64,000 nt of DNA from Ruminiclostridium josui JCM 17888 (GTDB taxonomy: Bacteria > Bacillota > Clostridia > Acetivibrionales > DSM-1351), in NCBI RefSeq assembly GCF_000526495.1, contig NZ_JAGE01000001.1, positions 3,170,001 to 3,234,000 of the forward strand. Reading direction: 5' to 3'. The position numbers and the translations under genes are program-made. This document shows, one piece after another, positions 19,482-32,566 of the stretch (positions are counted from its first letter, which is position 1; each line of letters begins with the position of its first letter). The notes under the pieces were generated by a model. The model was not told the DNA's origin, did no database searches, and saw nothing but the letters and a program-made list of their open reading frames with translations.

Positions 19482-20003
19482 ATGAGCGAACTTATTAAAT
19501 TCGAAGTTAAAAGATTGCCAGGGGTAAAAATAGTAGGAAAAGAACTACGGTATAATATGGAAGCACTTATGAAAGGTGATAATCGTATTCCAGATTTTTG
19601 GGATAAATGTTTTGCTGATGGAATTTTTTCATTACTGGAAGATCAAACAGATTTTATTTTTGACAGTTCATACGTTGGTGTAATGCTTGATTGGGACAAA
19701 GGAGATGGAGATTTTTCTTACATCGTCGGTATGTTAATGAAAGATGGAGTATCTGTTCCAGAAGGATACTACCATAAAGACTTAGAAGAAACAGATGTCG
19801 CAATTGGATGGATTAAAGGTAAAAATACAGCTGATGTTTGCTCTTCTGCTCATCCTCTTACTGAACAAGCCATTAAAGAAAAAGGGTACAAGTGTGACAA
19901 TATGAAATGGTGTATGGAATTGTATAATTGTCCTCGATATACTACACCTGATGAAAATGGCCACATTGTCCTTGATTATTACATTCCAATTAATGATAAC
20001 TAA
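19482..20003 (+). CDS. GyrI-like / AraC effector-binding domain protein
   Basis: This 173-residue stand-alone small-molecule-binding domain of the GyrI-like (SOUL/AraC effector-binding) family has the start KFEVKRLPGVKIVGKEL. The later segment DFSYIVGMLMK and the C-terminal IVLDYYIPI are the usual beta-strand pair. ATG 19482 is preferred over the in-frame ATG 19428 because GGGGAGGAAA lies at the right distance before it. Such proteins bind hydrophobic ligands; some inhibit gyrase or hydrolyse cyclopropane compounds. It lacks a DNA-binding domain. It probably shares a transcript with the VOC gene 44 bases downstream. Confidence 0.75.
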   Translation: MSELIKFEVKRLPGVKIVGKELRYNMEALMKGDNRIPDFWDKCFADGIFSLLEDQTDFIFDSSYVGVMLDWDKGDGDFSYIVGMLMKDGVSVPEGYYHKDLEETDVAIGWIKGKNTADVCSSAHPLTEQAIKEKGYKCDNMKWCMELYNCPRYTTPDENGHIVLDYYIPINDN

Positions 20004-20047
20004 TTAGTAAACATAATATTCATAAGTTTGAAAAGGAGGATATGTGT

Positions 20048-20440
20048 ATGGGTGTTTTATCTGGCAGTGTACATACTGGGTTATTTGTTGAAGATATTGT
20101 AAAGATGGTGGCATTTTACAGAGATATACTGGGTTTTGAAACAGATTGGGATGGAGGACCATTTGCTAGTTTCAAAGTAAAAGATGGTGGGTTGTTTATG
20201 TTTGATAGGAAACAATTTGCCGCTTCTATGAAACAACCTTATTGCCCACCAAAAGGATTTAATCAGACAATGGAAGTTGCTATAGGTGTTCCTACTAAAG
20301 ATGATGTGGATAGAGAATATGAACGACTAACAGCACTTGGTGTTCAATCATTGACAGGTGAGCCGGTTACTCAACCGTGGGGACAAAGGAATTTTTGGAT
20401 AGCCGACCCTGAAGGTAATTATATTGAAATTGGATGTTAA
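20048..20440 (+). CDS. VOC-superfamily (glyoxalase/bleomycin-resistance-like) protein
   Basis: The protein has about 130 residues and two beta-alpha-beta-beta-beta halves: VHTGLFVEDIVKMVAFYRDI with LGFETDW at the N-terminus, and PWGQRNFWIADPEGNYIEI at the C-terminus. The pattern matches VOC proteins. One metal site would use the His in VHTG and the Glu in YIEIG. The start is placed at ATG 20048 rather than 20042, because AAGGAGGA ends at 20040 and needs the longer spacing. The substrate is unknown. With the preceding GyrI-like gene it resembles a small detoxification or drug-binding pair. Confidence 0.8.
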   Translation: MGVLSGSVHTGLFVEDIVKMVAFYRDILGFETDWDGGPFASFKVKDGGLFMFDRKQFAASMKQPYCPPKGFNQTMEVAIGVPTKDDVDREYERLTALGVQSLTGEPVTQPWGQRNFWIADPEGNYIEIGC

Positions 20441-20463
20441 ATTTCAGACATATGATATATTTT

Positions 20464-20497
20464 AGAAGAAGCTTCTTCATATCAGAAGAAGCTTCTT
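20464..20497. repeat. Tandem palindrome between the VOC and lyase genes
   Basis: AGAAGAAGCTTCTT occurs twice (20464-20477 and 20484-20497), separated by six bases. Because AAGAAGCTTCTT is itself a palindrome, the copies can pair with each other as one hairpin. It lies 24 bases after the VOC stop and may act as a terminator, but there is no T run. Confidence 0.5.
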
Positions 20498-20659
20498 GAC
20501 ATTTCTGGTATAATTTGATAAATTCAAACCATAAATAATATTTTATTAAATTCCGAAATTAGATTAACATCTTTTGCAATTGACATGTCTAGATTCTCAA
20601 CAATATAAATTAAATTTAATTGAAATTATCGGATAACCAAATATATGGAGGCGATAATA

Positions 20660-23200
20660 ATGAAGTACTTTAAAAAGGCATGCATTGCTTTGGCTGCTTT
20701 GCTTATTAGTACCAGTTTTGCTGCTGGCATAGTTACTAAATCAGTGAATGCAGCTTCAACAACTATTCCACCCAGAAAGCTTGAACGGTTGGATAGGGGA
20801 ATTGTTGCTATTAATCAGGGAAACGGGAAGGTTTATGTAGGCTGGCGTCTTCTCGGAACAGAACCCGGTAATATTGCATTCAATCTATATCGAAAAACCG
20901 CAGGTGGCATAGAAGTTAAACTTAATAGCTCACCAATTACATCCAGTACAAATTACGTTGATAACGGTGTTGATACAACAAAGGATAACACTTACATAGT
21001 AAAAACAGTTTTAGATGGAATTGAAAGTAGTGAAAGTGAACAGTATACTTTGGCTGCAAATACTCCTGTCAGACAGTATATTCCTTTAAAACTAAAATCC
21101 CTTCCTGCGGGATATTACACAATGCATATAAATGTGGGTGACCTTGATGGAGATGGGAAATATGACTATATAGTAAAGCGTATGAATGATGATAGGTCTC
21201 CTGTACAGGTAGAAGCTTATAAAGCAGATGGGACATTTCTATGGCGTATTGATTTAGGGCCCAATATAGAAACATATAACTCCGCTATGACTTCACCTTT
21301 GGTTGTATCGGATTTGAATGGTGACGGAAAAGCAGAAGTTCTTTTAAAAACTGGTGAAAGCACCAGATTTGGTGATGGTACTTTAATTGGAGACACAAAT
21401 AATGATGGAATAACTAACTATTGCAATAAGTCATTATCTACCTATCAAGTTTTGTCGGGACCCGAATTTATTTCTGTAGTTGATGGAATGACAGGTAAAG
21501 AGCTAAGCAGAGCAGATTTTATTGCAAGAGGAAAAGTTACGGACTGGGGAGATGATTATGGGAACCGTGCAAGCTTTATTTTTATGACTGTTGCCTATCT
21601 GGATGGTGTTCACCCAAGTGTAGTAATGTCAAGAGGCCCCGGAAATGTTATGAAAGTTGAGGCATGGGACTTTAAGGACGGAAAACTTAGTCAGCGGTGG
21701 AAATGGGATGCTAGAAATCAGGCATTGCCTTACGGCAAGAATTTCCCTGATTTTCATGCAATTCGTGCTGTAGATGTGGATAAGGATGGAAAAGATGAAA
21801 TTTCATGGGGAGGCTCCATGCTCAATGACGATGGTAAATTACTGTACGCTACGGAGCTGACACATGGAGACAGGTTTGTAATAGGGGATATTGATCCTGA
21901 CAGAGATGGTCTTGAGTGTTACGCAATTCAACAGAATAATCCGAGTCTTTTGGGGGCAGCATTATATGATGCAAGTAATGGGACTATGATTAAAAAAATG
22001 TATATGAATGCAGTTGGTGATGTAGGTAGAGGGGACTGTGCGGATATTGATCCTAATTATAAAGGTATGGAATGTTGGTCTACACTTGAGAATTTATACA
22101 ACTGTAAGGGAGAGGTTATCGGTTCTGAAAAGTCTTTCCCATTTTTGAGTATTTGGTGGGATGGAGATTTGCTCAGAGAATTTTTTATAGGTACTGATTC
22201 AAATGGCTTCAACCCAGCAATAAATAAATGGAATTATACTACAAAGACCAGCAACCGGATATACTCAATTTATCAGGAGGGAGTCAAATCACCATATGCG
22301 GCCAGACCACCTTTTTATGGAGATATTATGGGTGACTGGCGTGAGGAAGTTATTCTTGAAACTACAGACAATTCAGAGCTTCGTATTTATACTACAACCA
22401 TTCCTACCAACTACAGGATATATACCTTGATGCATAATCCGGCTTACAGGAACTCTGTTGATGTTAAAGGTTATCTTTCTTCTGTTTACCCTGATTATTA
22501 TCTGGGTGAAGGCATGTCAATGCCACCGGCTCCCAACATTTCTACAGGAGATGGTGAGTTAATAAAAGAACTGAGGGTAAATGATTCCAATAATGCTGCT
22601 GACTGGTACATACAGTCAAATTTGCAGGTTGGTGATACAGTTTTTGGAGATAGAACATATAAATATACAAAAATTCCTCAGAGTCTTGTAGGTGCCGAAT
22701 GGATAAGAACTGCATGTGATTCTAAAAGTTATCTAGCGGAAGAAGCTTACTTTACTGCGAAAAAGGATATATCGGTTTATATCGGTTTGGATTCAAGAAT
22801 TACCAGTATTCCGGCATGGCTAAGTGATTGGAGCAAAACAGGTGAAACATTAACCGATGATAGTTCAGTTACCTTCAACCTGTATAAGAAGGATTTTACT
22901 TCCGGCTCTGTTGTAAGGCTTGGAACTAATGGGGGCTCCTCAAGTTATGTGAATTATACGGTTATTGTTAAGGAAAACACAGCACCTGCATTTCTTTACG
23001 GGGATGTAAATGGAGACGGCATTGTGGATGTTCTGGATTACAGCGTAATGAGAAGTTATCTTCTTCAAATAACCAATTCAATGCCATCTGAATTTTGGCA
23101 GAAGGCGGGAGATTTGAATTCCGACGGTGTTATCGACAGCATGGATTATTTGTATCTGAAAATGTACTTGCTGGGGACAATTAATTCGCTTCCTGTTTAG
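20660..23200 (+). CDS. Cellulosomal rhamnogalacturonan lyase (PL11) with type I dockerin
   Basis: This 846-residue secreted enzyme cleaves rhamnogalacturonan I of pectin by beta-elimination outside the cell. It has a signal peptide (residues 1-31, cleavage after SVNA). The catalytic beta-propeller of polysaccharide lyase family 11 begins RKLERLDRGIVAINQGNGK and contains repeated calcium-type segments such as GDLDGDGKYDYIVKRM. A spacer or accessory beta domain lies at about 640-770. The last 70 residues are a dockerin with two F-hand repeats, DVNGDGIVDVLDYS and DLNSDGVIDSMDYL, which anchors the enzyme to a scaffoldin cohesin. ATG 20660 is preferred because GGAGG precedes it; the in-frame ATG 20645 overlaps that site. 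It resembles the known Rgl11Y of R. cellulolyticum. Confidence 0.93.
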   Translation: MKYFKKACIALAALLISTSFAAGIVTKSVNAASTTIPPRKLERLDRGIVAINQGNGKVYVGWRLLGTEPGNIAFNLYRKTAGGIEVKLNSSPITSSTNYVDNGVDTTKDNTYIVKTVLDGIESSESEQYTLAANTPVRQYIPLKLKSLPAGYYTMHINVGDLDGDGKYDYIVKRMNDDRSPVQVEAYKADGTFLWRIDLGPNIETYNSAMTSPLVVSDLNGDGKAEVLLKTGESTRFGDGTLIGDTNNDGITNYCNKSLSTYQVLSGPEFISVVDGMTGKELSRADFIARGKVTDWGDDYGNRASFIFMTVAYLDGVHPSVVMSRGPGNVMKVEAWDFKDGKLSQRWKWDARNQALPYGKNFPDFHAIRAVDVDKDGKDEISWGGSMLNDDGKLLYATELTHGDRFVIGDIDPDRDGLECYAIQQNNPSLLGAALYDASNGTMIKKMYMNAVGDVGRGDCADIDPNYKGMECWSTLENLYNCKGEVIGSEKSFPFLSIWWDGDLLREFFIGTDSNGFNPAINKWNYTTKTSNRIYSIYQEGVKSPYAARPPFYGDIMGDWREEVILETTDNSELRIYTTTIPTNYRIYTLMHNPAYRNSVDVKGYLSSVYPDYYLGEGMSMPPAPNISTGDGELIKELRVNDSNNAADWYIQSNLQVGDTVFGDRTYKYTKIPQSLVGAEWIRTACDSKSYLAEEAYFTAKKDISVYIGLDSRITSIPAWLSDWSKTGETLTDDSSVTFNLYKKDFTSGSVVRLGTNGGSSSYVNYTVIVKENTAPAFLYGDVNGDGIVDVLDYSVMRSYLLQITNSMPSEFWQKAGDLNSDGVIDSMDYLYLKMYLLGTINSLPV

Positions 23201-23221
23201 ACATGATGCTCTAAATCTTGA

Positions 23222-23356
23222 GTGCTTAAGCAATATATTTTGGGCAAGATAACTGTAACTTCAGAGGCTTTTCATGTAATGGACATGAATGCAGATGGAA
23301 ATGTTGATGCCATTGACTTCGCTTTGTTTAAAAAATTGATATTAGGTTCGATTTAG
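23222..23356 (+). pseudogene. Orphan dockerin fragment
   Basis: The frame reads VLKQYILGK, then a linker and MDMNADGNVDAIDFALFKKL, ending GSI and a stop. That is the end of one dockerin repeat plus a whole second repeat. There is no start codon, ribosome binding site or upstream catalytic module. It lies just after the lyase gene, and its sequence differs from that dockerin, so it looks like the tail of another cellulosomal gene whose body was lost. Confidence 0.65.
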
Positions 23357-23426
23357 TAAAACACTTTAACTATAAAAGAGCGGCTTTTGGAGCGGTCAGA
23401 TAGGGATTTATAATTCCTAAAAAATT

Positions 23427-23462
23427 CGGCATAGTCGTTGATATTCGGCTATGCCGTTTTTT
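23427..23462 (+). terminator. Rho-independent terminator
   Basis: CGGCATAG (23427-23434) and CTATGCCG (23449-23456) pair around a 14-base loop and are followed by six T. It closes the lyase region and lies at the end of the recombinase-bearing mobile element. Confidence 0.85.
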
Positions 23463-23508
23463 CGTTTATTTTGGTAAGTCGATAGCACCAATGCAGTTAT
23501 AGAAAATT

Positions 23509-25070
23509 GGGACTGTAAATAATTTTGTGTATGAAGCCTTTCAAACTCAATGATGGCTAAGTATTTCCAAAGTATTAACTCTCAAAAATTTAATACTATA
23601 TTTCAAATTATTGCCAGATTATTCTATTTTTATGCATTATTTAGATTAAATCTGGCAATAATTATTTAATAATGGTATTTCTATGCTTATACCTGTATTT
23701 TGAAGGTCTAGCCCGTCCGGCAATGAGGACGAGCCCTTCAGGGCGGTGGGGGCTTTGCTCTATGTTTTAAATATAGTTATCCAGTCTCCCATCGTACATA
23801 ATCATTAATTGACTCATGACCTGATCCCAATTCCGGTATCGTTGAGTCCATTTTTTTATTACATTCATTGATGCCAAATAAAGCATCTTTTCAAGAGAAG
23901 TATCAGAAGGAAAAACGGATTTTGTCTTAGTAACTTTTCTGAACTGCCGATGCAATCCTTCAATTATATTGGTTGTATATATTATTTTTCTTATCTGCTC
24001 TGGGAACTTGTAATATGGTGATAAAACTTCCCAATTGTTTTCCCAACTTTTAAATGCATATGGATAATCCTTGCCCCATTTGTTTTTCAGGTCTTCAAAC
24101 CGGTTTAATGCTATTTCTTCACTGGGGCTTGTGTAGACAGTTTTAAAATCCTTTGAAAAAGCCTTCAAATCCTTATATGAAACATATTTAAATGAGTTTC
24201 TTAGTTGATGAATTATACACCTTTGAATTTCTGACTTTGGAAAAGCAGCTGCAATAGCTTCTTTGAGCCCTGTAAGTCCGTCCACACAGAATATGAGTAC
24301 ATCTTCTATACCTCTGTTTTTAAGGTCATTTAACACACCTAACCAGAACTTGGAGGATTCGTTCTCTCCAATCCATATTCCAAGGATATCTTTCTTACCT
24401 GAAATATCTACACCCATAACAACATAAGCAGCTCTATTTACTATTTGTCCATCAGTTCTTACCTTGTAATGGATAGCATCCATAAATACAAAAGGATAGA
24501 TAGCCTCAAGGGGCCTACCTTGCCATTCTTTTATTTCAGGAAGGATTCTTTCAGTTATTTTACTAACCATTTCAGCAGAAATATCTATTCCATAAAGCTC
24601 TTTAACCTGATCGTGAATATCTCTGGTAGACATGCCTCGGGCATAAAGAGAAATCACCTTATCCTCAATTCCTGATACATCCCTTTTGTACTTGGGAACT
24701 ATTTTAGGCTCAAACTCACCTTTTCTGTCCCTTGGAATATCAATCTGTACAGGGCCGAATTCACTCTTTAGTTTTTTTGTTGAGTAACCGTTTCTACTTT
24801 TGTCGGTAATTTTATGTCTTGACTCATCTCGGGAATACCCAAGAGAAACATCCATTTCGGCTTCAAGCATTTCCTGAAGAACATCTTTAAATGCCTCCTT
24901 TAAAAAGGAGATTATTTCTCCGGGATTTTTAAAATCATTCTCCGCAATTATTTCCTGTACTAACTCTTTTGATAATACGCTCATAAAAAATATTCCTTTC
25001 TGGTTAATACTTAAATTCTTAACCAGAAAAGAGTATTTCCTATGTTTCATACACAAAATTATTTACAGCG

Positions 25071-25072
<2 letters not shown>
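23509..25072 (-). mobile_element. IS256-family element inserted in the 3' end of the recombinase gene
   Basis: Both ends share CTGTAAATAATTTTGTGTAT within inverted repeats, starting GGGACTGTAAAT at the left and GACGCTGTAAAT reversed at the right. AGAAAATT is duplicated at 23501-23508 and 25073-25080, an 8-base target duplication. It carries one transposase gene. The target was the last codons of the serine recombinase; joining the flanks restores that reading frame. Confidence 0.95.
23767..24984 (-). CDS. IS256-family (mutator-type) transposase
   Basis: This is a full-length DDE transposase of about 405 residues. The acidic residues are in FVFMDAIHYK, FCVDGLTGLKE and TTNIIEGLHRQF. The conserved LYARGMSTRDIHDQVKELYG segment precedes the core. 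The start is placed at 24984 (MSVLSKELV) because AGAAAGGAA lies directly upstream; the longer frame to 25056 would begin inside the terminal repeat. It differs from the 8971-10194 transposase, so two distinct IS256 elements are present. Confidence 0.93.
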   Translation of the reverse strand: MSVLSKELVQEIIAENDFKNPGEIISFLKEAFKDVLQEMLEAEMDVSLGYSRDESRHKITDKSRNGYSTKKLKSEFGPVQIDIPRDRKGEFEPKIVPKYKRDVSGIEDKVISLYARGMSTRDIHDQVKELYGIDISAEMVSKITERILPEIKEWQGRPLEAIYPFVFMDAIHYKVRTDGQIVNRAAYVVMGVDISGKKDILGIWIGENESSKFWLGVLNDLKNRGIEDVLIFCVDGLTGLKEAIAAAFPKSEIQRCIIHQLRNSFKYVSYKDLKAFSKDFKTVYTSPSEEIALNRFEDLKNKWGKDYPYAFKSWENNWEVLSPYYKFPEQIRKIIYTTNIIEGLHRQFRKVTKTKSVFPSDTSLEKMLYLASMNVIKKWTQRYRNWDQVMSQLMIMYDGRLDNYI

Positions 25073-26747
<1,675 letters not shown>

Positions 26748-26951
26748 CTACCTTGAAGAAGTCGAGTTGATTTCCGTGGGTTTATATGAACTATCAGATA
26801 ACTTTGAAAGGCTTTTTGCGTTGACTGTAATCAGTCGTTTCAGCTTGGAATATGCACTTTCCTTTGCTGAATCGCTTACTCGTGATTCCACCACATAGAC
26901 CGTACCTCCGATATCGGATTTGGTTGTGCGGCTGTTACTTTGATTTTCCAT
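26748..26951 (-). CDS. TnpW-like transposon-encoded protein
   Basis: This 67-residue protein has the pattern IGGTVYVVESRVSDSAKES followed by KLKRLI, characteristic of the small TnpW-type proteins found beside large serine recombinases in clostridial transposons. The start is at 26951 (MENQSNS), preceded by GGAGGTCACGAT. An upstream in-frame ATG at 26990 lacks a site. It lies 57 bases upstream of the recombinase in the same direction and is probably co-transcribed. The function of TnpW is not established. Confidence 0.75.
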   Translation of the reverse strand: MENQSNSRTTKSDIGGTVYVVESRVSDSAKESAYSKLKRLITVNAKSLSKLSDSSYKPTEINSTSSR

Positions 26952-27026
26952 ATCGTGACCTCCTGTCCGATGTTTTGAAGGAACTGGCACTGAGCCGAAT
27001 TGATGACCCAGTACCTAATCCATTAT

Positions 27027-27926
27027 TTAAGCTTTTATTTGTAATATTTTCAGAGCATCTGGTTGAATTAGCTTGCCATCCAATCTTTCGTAAGCAGAAA
27101 ATCCAATTTGCCCCTGCAATGCATATAACTCACTTAATTTCTTTATTGTTATTGGCTGACGCTCAATCAGCCAGTAATACGATAGATCTCCGAATACAAT
27201 GCTTTTTGCTCCTGCTGATACTGTAGGCATATATGGAGAGGTAACTACAGGCTTTCCGAAGATGGTGTTATCTGAAGTATTCCATAGATAACTGCCATTT
27301 GTATCTTTAAGGGTTCTAAGAAGCATGGATGTATTATCGTGCATGATAAACACAGCGTTATTTCGGTATTCATCTTTTAATGAAAAATACAGAGAGATAA
27401 TCTCGTCAAAAGAGATGGTAGCACTATCTGCTGTAGTTACATCTGCATCTGCTGTAAGGATACCTGTTGGCTGTGTTGTGCCATTTCCATTAAGCAATGC
27501 ATTTTCCTCAGCCTTGCCAAAACGCTTCGCAAAATCACCCATCAGATATTTTTCAAGATTAAAGTTCATATCGGTGACGAATGAGCAGTTTAGCTTGACA
27601 AGAGATGCCAGCTTGTATGATTTCACCAGAAACTGTGTAAATGTATCGGCATTTTCGGGAATTGGATCTCCGTCTTCAACCCAATCTGCTGTCCCCGTTG
27701 AGGATACCGCTTGAATTTTACCTTCTGCAGAAGATAGATTGATAACAGTAGCAAATCTACGGAATACATTCTCCTTTGCCAAAGCAGTGTTAAAGCCTTC
27801 TCTGAACTCATCTGGTGCGACATAGGCTCCTACATTATCAAAGCCCTCGCTTAGATTTTGATTGTTTTCTTCTTTTCCTTTCATAACATTCCAAAACGCT
27901 CTATTATAAGTTGTTGATGTTGCCAT
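27027..27926 (-). CDS. Phage major capsid protein, HK97 family
   Basis: This 299-residue HK97-fold major capsid protein has a short N-terminus (AFWNVMKGKEENNQ) instead of a long scaffold/delta domain. The E-loop and P-domain region follows (VAPDEFREGFNTALAKENVF, WVEDGDPIPE), then the conserved LGN-type segment ENALLNGNGTTQPTGIL and the C-terminal A domain (GQIGFSAYERLDGKLIQPDAL). AGGAGGTAAACG precedes the ATG. No portal, protease, terminase or tail gene is found, so the capsid stands alone between the primase and the TnpW/recombinase genes. It may form small capsids for a satellite-type element or be a relic. Confidence 0.9.
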   Translation of the reverse strand: MATSTTYNRAFWNVMKGKEENNQNLSEGFDNVGAYVAPDEFREGFNTALAKENVFRRFATVINLSSAEGKIQAVSSTGTADWVEDGDPIPENADTFTQFLVKSYKLASLVKLNCSFVTDMNFNLEKYLMGDFAKRFGKAEENALLNGNGTTQPTGILTADADVTTADSATISFDEIISLYFSLKDEYRNNAVFIMHDNTSMLLRTLKDTNGSYLWNTSDNTIFGKPVVTSPYMPTVSAGAKSIVFGDLSYYWLIERQPITIKKLSELYALQGQIGFSAYERLDGKLIQPDALKILQIKA

Positions 27927-27957
27927 AATCGTTTACCTCCTAAATTTTATTAAATGT

Positions 27958-28184
27958 GGGGTATATACCCCGTTTGAAACCGCGTTTTTTTACGCGTTGC
28001 CCCACGCCCGTTGTCCAGATGAAAAGGTGTGGAGATTTGAACTCCCCTAGGGGGTAGGTATTAACACATGGACTTGTATCCAGTGGTTTCAGTGGTTTTA
28101 AGCTTTGTAGCAAGATGTAGCAGGTAAAAACTAAACTCTCTATACGAGAGCGATTTTTTATATAACCTGTTTTTCTTGCTACAA
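27958..28184. repeat. Cluster of palindromes between primase and capsid genes
   Basis: In the 273-base gap there are GGGGTATATACCCC (27958-27971), CGCGT/ACGCG around a T6 loop (27981-27996), and CCCCTAGGGG (28044-28053). A larger inverted repeat pairs TTGTAGCAAG (28105-28114) with CTTGCTACAA (28175-28184) and CAGGT with ACCTG, enclosing CTCTC/GAGAG. No gene is seen here. The density suggests a regulatory, replication or packaging site, but no specific function can be assigned. Confidence 0.6.
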
Positions 28185-28199
28185 GCTGCTACACTGTGT

Positions 28200-28633
28200 T
28201 TAAATAAGAAGAAATTCTTCTTCTGTCAGCCTATATCCGATAAGCATTGTGGTCATTCCACCACCAGAACGTGGTCGTTTCCGTTCTACACGGGCGATAG
28301 CTGTTAATGCCTGTTTGAAGTTTCTTGCATTCTCCGAATAACATCCATTGGCACTGCACCAACGCTGATACCGGGCATATACTTCGGATGTCCGCACCTC
28401 ACTGTTAGGATTTTCCTCCAAGGCATCCTCGAAAAATAATGCTATTTTGTCGCTGTCACGCTTATAAGCCTCCGTTGCTGTCTTAACGGAATCAGGTAAA
28501 ATTAAGCCTTCCTTTTTTAACAGCTGATAGCCTTCAATTAGCCAGTTGAGGATAGCACTCTGATTCTTCGCTTTGGCGAATTCACGTTTTAAGTTTTTAT
28601 CCTGCTCGCTTTCATCAAAGTGTCGTTCAAAAG
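28200..28633 (-). pseudogene. Primase/helicase gene, 3' fragment
   Basis: The minus-strand frame starts at the IS21 edge and reads FERHFDESEQDKNLKREFAK, the characteristic post-helicase segment of D5/P4-type phage primases. The C-terminal winged-helix part follows (TSEVYARYQRWCSANGCY). It belongs with the 5' fragment beyond the IS21 element. The apparent N-terminal extension to 28844 is translation of IS21 end sequence and is not real. Confidence 0.8.
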
Positions 28634-28711
28634 TGTCAATGACGGTGATAAAATGTAAGAAAACAGCGGTTAAATTTTGTATGTATATGGTGGTAACAAA
28701 ATAACTTGTGA

Positions 28712-30768
<2,057 letters not shown>

Positions 30769-30808
30769 TTTTTTTGCCATAAAACAGCAAAATTTAAACG
30801 CTATAAAA

Positions 30809-32566
30809 TTACAAAATCGAAACGTCATTGACACCACCTGTCATGCTTTTTACCTGTGCAGCATTTAGGACAAGTCCTCTGCTAGGTTCGGAGATATTCA
30901 CAAAGCGTACTCCTGAAAGCCGGGCAATATCTTCACTTGGACTTGAACTGTTATTGTTCTTTTTCAGACTGATAGTCTCCGGCCTTGCGGTACAGCCATA
31001 ACTGCCTAATACCTTAAGAACGCTCTCACATAGCGTACCTTTACCATTTCGAGTTGTAGCACCATAAAGAACAAACAGGCATTCATACCGAGTGTCTCCG
31101 CTGATACTGTAGCCAAAGGCTTTTTGGAGGAATTTTGCCTTTTCCTCATCTCCGCTCATAATCTCATGAATAAATCTATTCCATCGCTCGCTTTTTGCTT
31201 CTGGGTCATATTTAACACCAGATATCTTTGTGAGTCTGTCCTCGCTGTTGTGGGGACGAAAATCCATGGATATTAAAAACAAGGTTCCATTGGCACAGTT
31301 GAGCATAAGCGGGTCTTGGTCAAATTCAGCCATTGATATGGGATATACGCTCTGTGCATCTTTAAGTACCGTTTCTCGGTATCTTCTTGACTGCCACTTT
31401 CGGCAATAGTCAATGTATGCCTTTCTTTGATGTTCATCTTGAATAGTCAAAGCATAGGTTAGCAGTTGATTAGCCAATGATTTACACATTTCCATTACTT
31501 TGAGATTACCGACATCAGGAATCCAAATGCCATTCTCATAGCAAAACCACATCTTCCTTTCGGGAACAAAGCGGGCAAAAGACTTATAATAATCAGCAAA
31601 CAACCTGCTTGCCCCAATATCTGTCCAAGGGTAGCGATCGTTACTCTCAGGCTTAAAGCCAGCAAGGGAACATTCACCAAAATCTTCTGTAGCTGATGAA
31701 TGTATACCACCCGGTTTGTATATCTCAGTAGCATTTGCGATTGCTTTTTCTATGGTTATCATTCCATAAGTACTGCCAGACTGTGGTCTATTCCATTTAT
31801 CTCGCATTAGGCCGCTCTGCCGGAAAAGTCTGTCTATCTGTCCAATATCCCTGCCACACCAAAATGCCAGCATACCGCAAAGTGCCAAATCAGCTTCACT
31901 TGCAGAAGCATAGCCTGACGTATCTCCTTGCCATAATGCTTTGAATTTTTCTCCATTTGCTGATTTTAATGCCTTCTCAATAACAGACTTGTCAGATAGA
32001 TAGGATCGGCTTTCTGTATCCAGTAGTTGCTTCACAGGGGTAGGACGCAACATATACTTGTCTAGTATCATCTGTAGTTCATTCGATTTCTCCGATATAT
32101 CACCATCTACAAATACATTGCCTGTTACGGTAACAAAACGATTTGTTGCTCCAGCCACATAAACCTCAACTCCCAGCTTTCTGTTATTGATATAGTATTT
32201 TGTTTTGTCAAAGTCATAGTCAGTGGCCTTAAAGAAAATATGCAACCCTTTCCCAGATGGACTGTGTTCCATATAGCAACCACTAAAAGAGTCTACAACA
32301 CTTTGGGAAATAGGCTTAAGCTTACCGCTGCTATCAAAGCAATCATCTAAGTCGATAACACATATGTCATTACCCACCAAAAATCCGATACCGTCATAAT
32401 CACTTATAGCAGCTACCGCCGAACTAAAATCTTTAAATGTACCACGTTGATTTGGTTTTGCCCTTTTTCCTGTTATCGGGTTATAGGGAACTTTGGTTTT
32501 TCTACCACTTCGCTCTTCATATTTCCAACAGCAAAACTGTGGCTTACTTTTAAGTATCTGTGGCAA
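30809..32566 (-). pseudogene. Phage/plasmid primase-helicase gene, 5' fragment
   Basis: The N-terminal primase-polymerase-like domain (about 1-180) contains DGIGFLVGNDICVIDLDDC and the HSPSGKGLHIFFK segment. A D5_N-type domain follows, then the SF3 helicase start with Walker A LYGATTRNGKGTLCESVL near residue 510. The true frame ends at the IS21 edge (30834) after SMTGG; the last seven encoded residues come from the IS. Together with 28200-28633 it makes one gene that lacks roughly 45 codons between SMTGG and FERHF, including conserved helicase core. It was the replication protein of the mobile element. Confidence 0.85.

Noticed and set aside
28030-28060. Possible tRNA/tmRNA 3' end with GGAGTTCAAATCTCC on the minus strand
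   Set aside because: The T stem has a mismatch and no acceptor partner or cloverleaf was found.
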